Assembly: GCA_028564705.1 (NCBI GenBank)
Contig: JAPXFQ010001774.1
Span: forward strand, 310,001 to 374,000
DNA length: 64,000 nt
Source of the DNA: Apricaphanius iberus
Lineage: Eukaryota; Chordata; Actinopteri; Cyprinodontiformes; Aphaniidae
Direction of reading: 5' to 3'
In this document: positions 44,848-54,826 of the stretch, in pieces
How the letters are laid out: every line of letters starts with the position of its first letter
Position numbering within the stretch: position 1 is the first letter of the stretch
Program-made: the position numbers and the translations under genes
The notes under the pieces: model-generated
What the model was told of the DNA's origin: nothing
The model's input: the letters and a program-made list of their open reading frames with translations, nothing else
Databases searched by the model: none

Positions 44848-46054
44848 TAACAACTTTCTAATCTATAATAACTACACATTTTGTGTAGATGGCATATATT
44901 TTTGGAAAAAAATCCAAAATGTTAGAGAAATTCTACCAAATACTGTGGATTTGTGTGGAAACCCCTGAGCTTAAAGAGAAGTCCAAAAAAAATCTGAAAG
45001 GTTATCCTTCATTTTTCTGACATCTCGCTAATAAAAATTATTTTCGTATTACAAACTGGCAAAAATAGGAAAAAAGTTTCGTCTTATGTACTGTCAGATA
45101 GTGAGAAAAATATCACGTTTTTATGGTTCTTTACATGGATTTTTACGATAGCTTTGATTCCTATTATAAAAACCCACTGCATCTGATGTAATCAAATACA
45201 AGTCCTTTGTGTGTTTGCAAGACCAAAGGCTCTAGGAATTTACATGGGTGAAAAATAAAGTGTTTGCTGTGGAAGCAGTAGAAGCTTCATGCAAATGCAG
45301 TCTTCGAAAATCATTGGAAGTTCGGTCAGTTGCGGGGCTATTGATTTCCTAATCACTCTGTCCTTCACTTTGTGACCTCTTACAGTACACAAGACCGCAC
45401 CCTTATGTTTCTTGTGGCAACATTGGGATTTAATATCTTTGCTTTGTGTGTGTGTTCTCCTGGCTCAGCTGTGACTAACAGCCTCCTCTTCTTCCATACC
45501 AGACCTTTATTTACCAAAGTAGGTATGCTGCATTTTGATAACAGCCTATGTCCGTTGGAATTAATTCTGTACCAGGGAGACAGCTTTCAATTAGGGAGCA
45601 GGACAAGTTCAAATAAGATGAATTCAACCGAAAATGCACGGGCACTCCATCCCATACATGAGTGGAATATACAATTCAGCACACCTCTGAAAGTCCTTTT
45701 TTAAATTTATGCCAGGGTGTGTACCGTTCAGATTTGCAGCATCAATTTTCATGCACAATATCTTTTCTCTTTAACTCGGCAGACTGGCAGCGTGAACAGA
45801 ATGTTGCTCGTATTACGAGTATTACCCATTTGCTTTTATATAAGAGGTTTTGAAGTTTCAAAAAGAAGTTGAATGGAAGAAAAACAAATCTAGTTAGACA
45901 AACACACATATTATAAGTCACTTCTTTTAGCACTTATTTGGGTTGGAAGATACAGTAGTAAGCTTTTCTTCTTATAAATCTTCCAAAACTTATTAACCAA
46001 TTCTAAATCCTCTTTAATGCACTGAAAGTCACTTTGCAGAAGCAAAGTTCCATA
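44848..46054. other. No recognisable gene
   Basis: The 110-codon ORF at 45372-45704 has a hydrophobic start but no family match I can name. Confidence 0.4.
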
Positions 46055-46212
46055 TGGAAGTCTTTCTGGGTGTGTCTCTTCCAGTTTTGCACATTACAGT
46101 AAGATTTCTTTCCATTCTTTGTAAAAACGTTCAGTCAGTTTGGATCAGGCACATTTGTTTTACTATAGATTCTCAATTTAGCTTCATCTTTGACTAGACC
46201 ACATTAAACACT
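46055..46212 (-). mobile_element. Decayed Tc1-like fragment
   Basis: TTCCAGTTTTGCACATTACA, TTCTTTCCATTCTTTGTAAA and AGATTCTCAATTTAGCTTCA follow the reverse strand of the Tc1-like A C-terminal region in order, with many substitutions. Confidence 0.6.
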
Positions 46213-46644
46213 AAATAATATTTTCCACTGCTTCTGTATGTATATATCAGTCTGGTTTATCTAATAAAATGCCCCCGACTTCTCAAGAAATGTATTTACC
46301 ATTTGGAATCAAGCACAAAAATATCCACTTCCAACAGGTTCATTATTTATATATACATTTTTTACTTTCTAGATTAACTTGTTAATGAACCTCAGCTCAG
46401 TACAAAATTATGAAAGATTTAACATTTGGGGAATGTTAACACTATAAACAAGTTTGGTTACTTGATGTCAGTGCTGTTCATGTATTTTGGCTTTGCCCTT
46501 ATGGTAAAAACTTGTAGTAAAATAAATGTGTGTATATTTCGAAAAGCACTGATGAAAGACTTGTTCTGTTTTGAAAAAAAATGTGTTGTCTTCGAAAAGA
46601 AAGAAAAAAATTCCACTAGATTGTGATGAGATGTTCAGTGTACA
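46213..46644. other. No recognisable gene
   Basis: AT-rich spacer. Confidence 0.4.
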
Positions 46645-47400
46645 TAAACGTTTCCGGGAGGGGGGGTCTGTACCGTGACGACAACTTCTCACTCTTAATA
46701 GTTGGAAGGGTTATTAGGACACAATGAATAGCTGGGGACAGAGACAAGGAACAGCTGACTTCAATTGGACAAAACATGACGAGTGACACAGACAGGGAGA
46801 GAGTCACACTGTGATAGTATCCCCCTTCACCCCGCAGAAAACAGGAACTCCAGGCTAGGATGGGAGGAGGAGATCCAGGACGCCGGGAAGAAACAAAACA
46901 AAAAGAGTCCAATGATGAGGAAACAGGTGCCAAGTAGGCCAGCGTCGAGGAAACAGGTGCCGAGGAGGCCGGCGTCGAGAAAACAGGTGCCAAGGAGGCT
47001 GGCGTCGAGGAAACAGGTGCCAAGGAGGCCGGCATCGAGGAAACAGGTGCCAAGGAGGCCGGCGTCGAGGAAACAGGTTCCAAGGAGGCCGGCGTCGAGG
47101 AAACAGGTGCCGAGGAGGCCGGCGTCGATGAAACAGGTACCAAGGAGGCCGATGTCGAGGAAACAGGTTCCAAGGAGGCCGGCGTCGAGGAAACAGGTGC
47201 CAAGGAGGCCGGCGTCGAGGAAACAGGTGTCGAGGAGGCTGGCATTAAAGAAACAGGTGACTCCATTGAAACTGGTTGGTTTTCTTGAGGTTGTGAGTAT
47301 TACGTCACCTCCTGCGTCACTACGTCATTTCCTGTTGTCACTGCTGAGCTCTGCGGATTTGCTCACTGCTCAGACTCTCTCAGGGCTATAAGATTAAATG
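46645..47400. repeat. Transposon-like block carrying a 30-bp minisatellite
   Basis: The left part reads CTGTACCGTGACGACAAC, GAACAGCTGACTTCAATTGG and CACACTGTGATAGTATCCCC. The minisatellite follows, then GTCACCTCCTGCGTCACTAC. The organisation (GACA/CAGGTG-rich lead-in, then a tandem repeat with a period divisible by three) is like 36313-37215. Class unresolved. Confidence 0.5.
46921..47259. repeat. 30-bp minisatellite, 11 full copies
   Basis: Eleven contiguous 30-bp units beginning AAACAGGTGCC(A/G)AGGAGGCC plus a 9-bp partial copy. Units differ by scattered substitutions but no indels, so both strands stay open: plus repeats KQVPRRPASR (202-codon ORF, 46783-47391) and minus repeats a Ser/Thr/Pro/Ala decapeptide (216-codon ORF, 46616-47266). 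There are no spacers, so it is not a CRISPR array. Protein coding is doubtful. Confidence 0.96.
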
Positions 47401-47607
47401 CATAGGCAATAATATTGCGATATGACAAAATTAGATTTTCTAACCGCAAAGGCTGCGATTTGACTTGTCGCGGGATCTGGGAAAGTCATGTGACTTGTGA
47501 GGAGCTCATACAAGGAAGAGAGAACTAACCACTAGAAAAATAAGAGGGGGAAGTAAACGTTGCACTTTAACCAATTATAAAATTTTCTCGGGCTGTCAAC
47601 AGAATCC
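47401..47607. other. Unassigned spacer
   Basis: Probably the 5' region of the following hAT gene. Nothing specific seen. Confidence 0.35.
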
Positions 47608-48422
47608 AGCTCTGCACAAAGTTTGGTAGCAAAGAGGAGTAGTACATGTATTGTGTGGAATTATTTTGGCTATATAAAAGAAGATGATGAGCAATGTCCT
47701 GTATTGTGCAGCACCTGCCTCTCTGCTTTTGTTACCTCACGAGGTAACGCTACAAACCTTTATCAACACCTAAAAAAACATCACAGGACCATATACGAGA
47801 GTTGCATGGCTAAAATGCCAGCTACATGTGCTTCAACTTTTATTAAACAAACTTCCAGCCGGGAATGATGTCTGACCAAGATGATTGAAATCATCACTCC
47901 TTATGAACATCGTTCAAAGCGGCACTCAGACATAACTTATGCTACAATGGAGTTCAAAGCCGAGGATATTGTGCCCGTTATCATAGACCAGGTCTAGGTT
48001 TGCAGCTGTGATAAGCACGATGAATAAGCATTACAGAATACCATCACGCACACATATTAGCCAGGCAGCCCTATCTGAGCTATATAAAAAACGCAGACAG
48101 AAAGCTGAAAACAGTGGTGTTTCTTTGCTGCTACAACCGTCCTGTGGTCAAGCTGCACAGCGGAGCCATACCAGAATCCCACAGTGCATGACATCGATGA
48201 AGACTTAAATCTCAGAGCACGTTGCCTTCAAGCATCCTACTTCCCAGATGACCACATGGGAGAAAACATTGCTGCTGGCCTGAGAGAAGGGCCTGCCAGC
48301 TAGGACCTACAGGAAGAAAAACTCATTTGCATAACGACGGACATCGAATATGGTAATGGAAGCATAGCTAAATGAATGGACAAGACTCCAATGTTTTGGG
48401 CACCGATTACATCTTGCCATTG
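47608..48422 (+). pseudogene. BED-finger hAT transposase, N-terminal part
   Basis: The first open piece (47623-47868) carries a BED-type zinc finger: VWNYFGYIKEDD, then Cys29, Cys32, His49 and His54 in CSTC...NLYQHLKKHH. BED fingers bind the transposon ends. Further frames carry YRIPSRTHISQAALSELYK (about 48030), RAHCLQASYFPDDHMGENIA (about 48220-48275) and NEWTRLQCFG-like sequence, in which the first RNase H-like catalytic region of hAT should lie. It ends HRLHLAI directly before GGTATGTAC, a good splice donor at 48423. Several stops and a frameshift at about 47870 make it non-functional. Zinc finger BED-domain genes of vertebrates derive from relatives of this family. Confidence 0.8.
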
Positions 48423-48487
48423 GTATGTACATTTGTATTATTGTTATCATTTATGACTTGTATGTGGATGTGTGCACAGAAAGAGAT

Positions 48488-48509
48488 GTGTGTGTGTGTG
48501 TGTGTGTGA
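48488..48509. repeat. (TG)n microsatellite
   Basis: Eleven TG units. Confidence 0.95.
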
Positions 48510-48629
48510 AAGAAAATAAATAAAATAAAAGGTTAGAGGCAAGGAGAATGTGGGTTTTTTTTCAATCCGAAGATGATGACTTCCTATCCCATAATTTGAT
48601 TTTTCAAATTAATAAATACAATCATTTGA

Positions 48630-49960
48630 AGGGATCTTGTTGAATAACATTTTCTGTTATTTTTTTAGGTTGAAAATTCTCTATCTTCTTCTCTGCTCAG
48701 CTCTCAGCGAGGACGGTCGCTTTTTTCCCTCCCTCCTCCTCCTGTGTCTTATCCCACAGCTCTCTGTCTCCTGTGCCTCTATCTGGAGTATCTTTTGGCA
48801 ATTTTTCTCCGAAACCAAACTAATTAAACCGAAGATGGAAATGGTCAGCTGGTCTCTGAATGCTATTGATAAAATCTACTCAACTCTACGAAGCACCGGT
48901 AAGGGTCAACCGGGGTGTCAATCATGGTGATCGGGTTTCTGCTGATTGGAATGGGCAGTTACTGGAACTACCGAAAAATGGCAACAAAGATCTGAAACAC
49001 GGTCGAGATTGGTCACTGTTCTGGAAGCGATTGGACGGCTGAAGGAACAGCTGGATGCGTTGATTCGTACTGATGGGACTCAGAACCAAATGCTGGGGGA
49101 GCTGGGACGCAGAACAGACGCTGTAAGAGGCGATCTGGCCGGCGCTCTGGGACTCATCCGCAATTTGTCATCGGACTTGGAGAAACTGTCGGTGCGGATT
49201 GGGGCAACTGGAAATTAATTGGATTTGGAACTATTAATCTGGGAATTAATTTGGATTTGGAACTTTAATTTGAACTACAATTTGGCTGAATTAGACTACA
49301 AAAGAAACCACTGACAGACTGAAGGGACAGAGAGGAATATTTGATCTCTCCCTGCAATCCAAATAATTTATATTTTGGCTCCCATGAAGACCTTCAACCT
49401 GGTCCTAATCAAATGTCCCTGAGAAGAATGTCAACAGAGTCTCCTCTCCCCCGTACACCTGCATCTACTGACGCACACACTGACATGGTTACACACACTC
49501 ACATTCACACACACCGTCTTGCTGTATCCTTAATTCTCTCTCCTGCAACAGGAAGCTGGATAACAGCGCGCCTCGATGGCAGCGAGTTAACCTGTGGACT
49601 GGAGCTCATACCTGCCCATCCTTCCTGATGTGTCATTGTTATTGTCTGAATATGTGCTTAAATTTTTGTTGGTGTGGTTTTTTCTATTACCTGCGTTGTG
49701 AGTGCTGTACGGACCCACAACACAGTTGAGCGTTTTTTTCCCCTCACCGTGGAACCCTCCCCTACCCAGATGTGAATTTCTCTATGTTTCATAAACGGGA
49801 GCGCCGCTCGGTGGCTGCATGCCCAACAGTGACCTGGATCTGTTTGTTGTTGTTGTTGTTTGTAATGATCTTGGACAGGTTGTACTGTATCTGTAAATTC
49901 CTTGTATGGGTCATACTTGTATGTGTCATACTTGGCCATTAAAGCTGATTCTGATTCTTT
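48630..49960 (+). mobile_element. LINE-like insertion with GATTCT tail
   Basis: It ends TTGGCCATTAAAGCTGATTC then TGATTCTT near 49959, a 3' tail style of teleost LINEs. It carries a 90-codon ORF (48946-49218) with a short heptad-like segment (AIGRLKEQLDALI, LIRNLSSDLEKLSVRI). This could be an ORF1-like coiled coil, but no reverse transcriptase is present. The left limit is uncertain. It lies between two coding pieces of the hAT gene, so it inserted into an intron. Confidence 0.5.
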
Positions 49961-50129
49961 ACGGTGATAGATTCAATGAGTATTCTCAGCTTATTTTACA
50001 TTTAAAGATATTTAAACCAAGTTTATTCCTCAGTTGCAGTGTTTGAATTACATACATTTGAGAAATTAAAAAAAACATTAGAAATCATCTTGTATTTTGT
50101 GTAACAGGACAAGTACTGAAATATGACAG

Positions 50130-50958
50130 AATGACAAGAGCTGTAGTGCTGTGTAAGTGGGTGGTGGGGTACTTCTCTCACAGTTGGAAGAAGAAGGCAG
50201 CAATGACTGAAGTCCAGAAGGAGCTTTGACTTCCTGAACACAGCCTCATCACTGAATGCCCAACAAGATGGTGGTCCAAGGAAGATATTATTTCCAGGGT
50301 GCCAGAGCAGGTCAAAGCCACATCTCAGGTATTGTCCGGTGACCGACATGCATTCTCCCTCATCCCAACCTGCCAGGATATTGAGGTGTTTGTGTCTGTA
50401 CACAAAGCACTGCACCCTCTACACGACTTTACTGATGCTCTCTCTGGAGAGAAGTATGTAAGCATCTCCTACCTCAAACCAGTTCTTCACCTTCTGGCCA
50501 CATCGGTCCTAGCTGAAAATCAACAGGACACCAAATTTACCAGGTCAATCAAAACAAAGACCCTGGAATATCTAAATGACGAGTACGATGACCCAAGCGC
50601 CCAGGAACTTTTGGATGTTTGGATCCTTCCTGGGCCCACGGTTCAAAACCCAGTATATTACTGCAGACAACATTCCTACCATTAGGACCCGACTCAAGAC
50701 TGAAATGCTGGAAATGGCAAGGCGTTAACAAACCCAGGTCAGTAATAATTAGGCTTCTACGATATCACAAACTTACTATGTGTCTTTATAGTCTTACTTC
50801 ATTACTAATTGCTTTTTTTTTATCTAGTAGGAGAAAAGATCTCGCACTGAAACAACTCCCAGGCCTGAAAGTGTGCGGCCCTCTGACAAAAAGACGAAGA
50901 AGTCTCTAGGCAACTTCTTCAGGAACTCCTGCTTCTCACCTGCACCTTGAAGAAGAGG
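50130..50958 (+). pseudogene. BED-finger hAT transposase, central part
   Basis: From 50130 the frame reads AVVLCKWVVGYFSHSWKKK, a stop, ITECPTRWWSKEDIISRV, KALHPLHDFTDALSGEKYVS, VSYLKPVLHL-like and LEYLNDEYDDPSAQELL, matching the insertion domain and second catalytic part of BED-type hAT transposases. CAGGTCAGT (50736) and TTTTATCTAG (50818-50827) look like a second intron's donor and acceptor. The next exon reads KKSLGNFFRNS and LEEEAELNVYLTE, which should lead into the hAT dimerisation domain. That domain is replaced by the start of another element at 50980. The 50299-50685 stretch is open for 128 codons. Confidence 0.8.
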
Positions 50959-50979
50959 CTGAGTTAAATGTCTACCTCA

Positions 50980-51962
50980 CAGAGGTGTGACCAAGTCATT
51001 ATTGTACAAGTCTCAAGTCTTTGTCATCAAGTCTCAAGTAAATTACAGGCAAGTCCAAGTGAAGTCCAAGTCAAGACAGGAAAGTGTCAAGTCAAATCAA
51101 AGTCGGAGACTTTGAATTTCAAGTCTCTTTGAGTCATTTTTTAAAAATGTTGCATTTTATGTTCAATGTAAATCATATTCGGTGTATTCTTTTTAAAAGC
51201 CGTATTTATTTCAAAACCTGATAAAACAAGTGCAACTGAACTTAGACATTTTACAATAAGTAGTTTTGAACTCAGCTCTGTTGTACAGTTTTTATTAAAA
51301 CTTGGCTACAATGAATAGTCTTCCTTTAAACCTTAATTTCATAATAAAAAATCAGTGAGCAATGCTGAACTTACGATTTTCAAACCAAAGCCAAAATTGC
51401 TGTCACATCATCTGCACATAACATTTTCAGTAAATTTGTTTTTCTTTCTTATCTGGACTCTGTAAAACATGTTTGTATGCGTCTGTGTGTGAATGGATAA
51501 CAGAAAGTAAATAAAATGTATTGACTGAACAGTGAACAGGAACGTGCAGTTTAAGTTTGTTGTAGTCAGTTAATATTCTGCATTGCATTTGCAAAATACC
51601 AAATTGGCTAAAAGTTTGTCAGTCATCTTTGCCCGATGAGGCCGTAGAATGATGCCACCATAGCTGAAAACTCGCTCCAGTGCTGCACTACATGCAGGCA
51701 CTACCAAAACTCTGGTGGCCACATAAAATAGGGAAGGAAGAGTCTGCATGTTCATGTTCCAGAACAAGAGGGCATTCTGTCCATTTGCAATGTCCAGGTA
51801 GTGACTTAGCCGATGTGCTGGGCTGGTCCCCACGTCCTTCTGCCACTTGCTGTAAACGGAAAAGAGTCCATCTTCAATGTTCTCTTGATTTTCATCAACA
51901 AGTGTCACTGGTGGCTCCAACTTTGTAGAATCCGCAGCATCTTGCACGATCAGATCTGACAA
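50980..51962 (-). mobile_element. Second hAT element, inserted into the first
   Basis: It starts CAGAGGTGTGACC, a classic hAT terminus, followed by many CAAGTC words (CAAGTCTCAAGTC repeated at 51006-51040), which look like subterminal transposase sites. The last exon of its transposase is on the minus strand (51570-51957). The other terminus and the matching target duplication of CTACCTCA were not found, so the element is truncated or rearranged on the right. Confidence 0.65.
51570..51957 (-). pseudogene. hAT transposase C-terminal dimerisation domain
   Basis: The minus frame encodes HYLDIANGQNALLFWNMNMQ, LPSLFYVATRVLVVPACSAA and LERVFSYGGIILRPHRAKMT, ending LLANLVFCKCNAEY. This is the hAT C-terminal dimerisation domain (Dimer_Tnp_hAT family), with the W, 'P-x-SAA/S-ERVFS-x-G' and 'RA-M' signature. 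TTTTTTTTGTCAG directly before the first conserved codon (minus strand, about 51958) is a splice acceptor, so this is probably the last exon. The catalytic region upstream is absent. The exon itself is open and well preserved, unlike the hAT gene it interrupts, pointing to a younger insertion. Confidence 0.85.
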
Positions 51963-52620
51963 AAAAAATCAAAATAACAGCAGAAAATGAGGCATTGCCA
52001 TTTTTGACAAAGAATACACCGAAAAACCACTACATTCAATCTTAACCTTTAACTTTATGCGTCACGTCTGTGTTTATGTCACAGCTGCCCAACACATGGT
52101 GTTCCACCCAGAAAAGGGGTAAAATGCTGGATCCAAAGCAGCCGCTTTGAGGTACCCAGGATCTGAAAAGGAGGCAGTGATCCCATGCTGTTGACTGCTT
52201 GACTGTAGTGCTGATCAAGCCTCCAGTCCCTAGGTGGCAGCAGTGCCTAAAGTTATCAACAGGCTGCCTGTTCAGCCCAGCAGAAGAAGCGTACACAGAG
52301 AGAAAGAAAGATAGAGGGAGAGAACTGATAGACGGAGTCCACGGTGTGGGAAAGGGAGATGGAATAACGGTAACAACAAAAAAATGGACCGCACAATTAA
52401 ACACTGTTCCCCAAGTGATCTGGCAGCTCCTGCTCCTGTAAGGCTGACTTTTTGCTGGTGCCAGGAGGTCAACCTGCCTCTCCATGCAGACAGACTAAAC
52501 CTGTCAGCCATAGCGAGAAAACTCACAGAAAAACAGACTAAAAAAAAGAAAAAAGAAAAACAAGTTGACACTTACTGCAAGGATCAGAGATGTTTATGAA
52601 TCGGGAGAAGAATCATTATA
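51963..52620. other. No recognisable gene
   Basis: Overlapping ORFs of 70-147 codons on both strands without recognisable motifs. 52384-52599 ends in a K-rich tract. Confidence 0.4.
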
Positions 52621-52735
52621 CAGAGTTCCCACGGGGTCTAAAAAGCCTTAAAACCATTGAATTTAGGAATTTGGAAATAATACCTTAGAAAAACTTGAAA
52701 AAGTCTTGAATTTTGATATCTGGGTCTTAAGATTG
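52621..52735 (+). mobile_element. hAT-like terminal fragment (CAGAGTTCCCAC)
   Basis: Starts CAGAGTTCCCACGGGGTCTA then AAAAGCCTTAAAAC, matching a common teleost element end as I recall it. The opposite end is not visible. Confidence 0.5.
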
Positions 52736-53032
52736 GTGCTGTAAGTAACTTCTCCGTATTTCATTTTTCCTCAAAAGTTTCATTTGACCACGATGATTAT
52801 TTTAATTAAATAAATTAAAAGTGGTGGAGCCAATAGCTGAGAACGCAATGAAGCCCGAGGCCAAAGGACGAACATGAAAGCGAACACATAACCTCTTCAG
52901 TGAAGCTCAAGCGCTACCAGCAGGACAAGCAGAGTAGAAGCGCAGAAAATCTCAGTAGACAAAAAAGGTTAATGGCGCATGATTTTTTATTTTTATTTTA
53001 TTTGTTTCGCTATATTTTTTTTTATTTGTGTC
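52736..53032. other. Unassigned spacer
   Basis: AT-rich; no feature. Confidence 0.4.
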
Positions 53033-53034
53033 TA

Positions 53035-53712
53035 CGGTGCATCCGGAAAGTATTCACGGCGCTTCACTTTTTCCACATTTTTTAATGTTACAGCCTCATT
53101 CAAGATGGATTAAATTCTTTTTTCCCTTAAAATTCAACACACAACACCCCATAATGAGGTTACAAAAAATATCTGCTGCTTTGAAGATTCCAATGAGCAC
53201 AGTGGCCTCCATCATCCCTAAGTGGAAGAAGTTTGGAACCACCAAGACTCCTCCTTAGAGCTGGCCGGCCTTCTAAGCTGAGGGAACAGGGGAGAAGGGC
53301 CTTGGTCAGGGAGGTGACCAATAACCCGATGGTCACTTTGTCAGAGCTCCAGCATTCCTCTGTGGAGAGAGGAGAACCTTCCAGAAGGACAACCATCTCT
53401 GTAGCAAGCCACCAGTCAGGCCCGTATGGTAGAGTGGACAGACAGAAGGAGTGGCTACAGAACAACTCGGTGAATGTCCTTGAGTGGCCCAGCCAGAGCC
53501 CAGACCTAAACCCAGTTGAACATCTCTGGAGAGATCTGAAAATGGCTGTGCACCGACGCTTTCCATCCAACCTGATGGAGCTCGAGAGGTACTGCAAAGA
53601 GGAATGGGCAAATCTACCCAAAGATAGGTGTGCCAAGCTTGTGGCATCATATTCAAAACGACTTGAGGCTGTAATTGCTGCCAAATGGGCATCAACAAAG
53701 TACTGAGCAGTA
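53035..53712 (+). mobile_element. Deleted Tc1-like transposon
   Basis: The left terminal repeat starts after TA (53033-53034) with CGGTGCATCCGGAAAGTATT. A helix-turn-helix remnant follows at 53170-53260 and the C-terminal transposase at 53430-53706. The right terminal repeat is missing after the stop codon. An internal deletion near 53405-53440 removes the catalytic centre. Confidence 0.88.
53160..53706 (+). pseudogene. Tc1-like transposase pseudogene
   Basis: KISAALKIPMSTVASIIPKW in one frame is the DNA-binding helix-turn-helix. A stop at 53256 and a frame change follow, then REVTNNPMVTLSELQ. The C-terminal block reads VLEWPSQSPDLNPVEHLWRD, keeping the catalytic glutamate of DD34E, and runs to AAKWASTKY with stop at 53704-53706. 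The stretch expected to hold both catalytic aspartates (the 'DET' and 'DNDPKH' motifs) is gone; GYGR-like sequence at 53420 joins directly to EWLQNNSVNVLEW. The protein could not catalyse transposition. The 157-codon ORF at 53233-53706 is this deleted form. Confidence 0.9.
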
Positions 53713-54404
53713 AGCTTTTTTTATATGTAAACCTTTTTTATTTATAGACGGACCACTTAAGTTCAGACAGTGTTAAAAGTATAGCTCCATTGTTTACATA
53801 TCAGGTTTCAACCCACATGAAAGGTTAGAAATATTGAAGTGGTAACGCCTCGGCTTTGTTTGCATTATTGTTGTCATCTGCCCTTTATGTGTGATATATT
53901 ACTTGTTTGCAATCCGTTGTTATTTTGAATGCTTACAAGACTGCAAGTCAAAGTATTTAGTAAGTTTACAACTGTGATTTTAGAAAATAAATAAGCTCCT
54001 TTATATTCAGTCAATCTTTGTTTGCATTTATCTTAACTTAAATCTAGCCTTTGAGAATTATTAATGTATAATAAATCGGGTATTGTTTATAATAATATAC
54101 ATAGATTTTTTTGCTTACGTTAGTTGAAAAATACATGAGAAAATATTTGCAATTTAAATTGCAATTGCCATATTTAAGAAGAAAATCCCAATTAGATTAT
54201 TTTTTCAAAATTGTTCAGGCATAGACTCTACGATTGATCTATTTTTCTCTGTATTAATGTCTTTCTAAATCATTATAAAACACAAGCACACTACTACACT
54301 CATGTCCAGTTGGTGTACTTTACGCTTTGGGAACGCTTTTGTGTTTCACACAGTTGTTCTCGGTGTGCTAAGAGCTCGCTAGCTCGTTAGCTTAGCTTTG
54401 TAGC
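53713..54404. other. No recognisable gene
   Basis: AT-rich, with no ORF of note. 54300-54404 may be 5' UTR of the next LINE derivative. Confidence 0.4.
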
Positions 54405-54826
54405 GGCTATGGCTACATCTGTCGTATGTACCTCTCCTTCCTCTCCCTCTGTGGCTCCTCTCTCCTGCTCTGTTTCAGATGTTTAGTTATGCCCCCGCCT
54501 CCTTTAGGGAAAAAGATACGTGTAATGAATGGAGCATTTTTGTAGCTTTGGAGACCGGGGTTTCAGAGCCCGGCTCCACACGGACAGGATCACCTAGCAG
54601 TAATCCAACAAAAACCCACGCAGCTGGGACCTCAGGCAAATTGGGTTATGGTACGTATAAAGCATAGTCCCCAGCCCAAAGGGCACCACCACCCTGTCCA
54701 TGTTTCTAACAGATTTTCCCCACTCAGTGACACACTCACTGAGAAGCAGACTCTGGTAATTGGAAGTGCCTTGAGATGACATCTGTTGTGAAATGGCGCT
54801 ATATAAATAAACTGAATTGAATTGAA
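54405..54826 (+). mobile_element. LINE deletion derivative: ORF1 start joined to 3' tail
   Basis: ORF1 sequence begins near ATGGCTACATCTGTCG (54410), with CSVSDV/QMFSYAPASFRE and CNEWSIFVALETGVSEPGS blocks homologous to the ORF1 remnant at 5340-5430. It continues to FSPLSDTLTEKQTLVIGS (about 54715-54770), the start of the SGNH domain. It then jumps into the L2 3' tail (TGCCTTGAGATGACATCTGT, AATAAACTGAATTGAATTG). Everything from mid ORF1 through ORF2 is missing. The join ties this ORF1 type to the L2 family of 21267-22925. Confidence 0.75.

Larger units (their letters stand above)
47608..50960 (+). mobile_element. hAT element with BED zinc finger, split and decayed
   Basis: Coding pieces of one hAT transposase lie at 47608-48422, 50130-50737 and 50828-50958 on the plus strand, separated by intron-like gaps. 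The first gap is enlarged by a LINE-like insertion. The C-terminal dimerisation domain is cut off where a second hAT element begins at 50980. Terminal repeats were not identified. Confidence 0.75.

Noticed and set aside
45372..45704. Secreted or membrane protein ORF
   Set aside because: There is a hydrophobic N-terminal segment, but no family resemblance, no splice context and decayed transposon surroundings.
46921..47259. CRISPR-like array of 30-bp repeats
   Set aside because: The units are contiguous with no spacers, and the surroundings are clearly vertebrate transposons.
46616..47266. Mucin-like Ser/Thr/Pro-rich protein gene on the minus strand
   Set aside because: The frame is explained by a 30-bp minisatellite that is open on both strands. 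No signal peptide, splice signals or flanking exons were seen.
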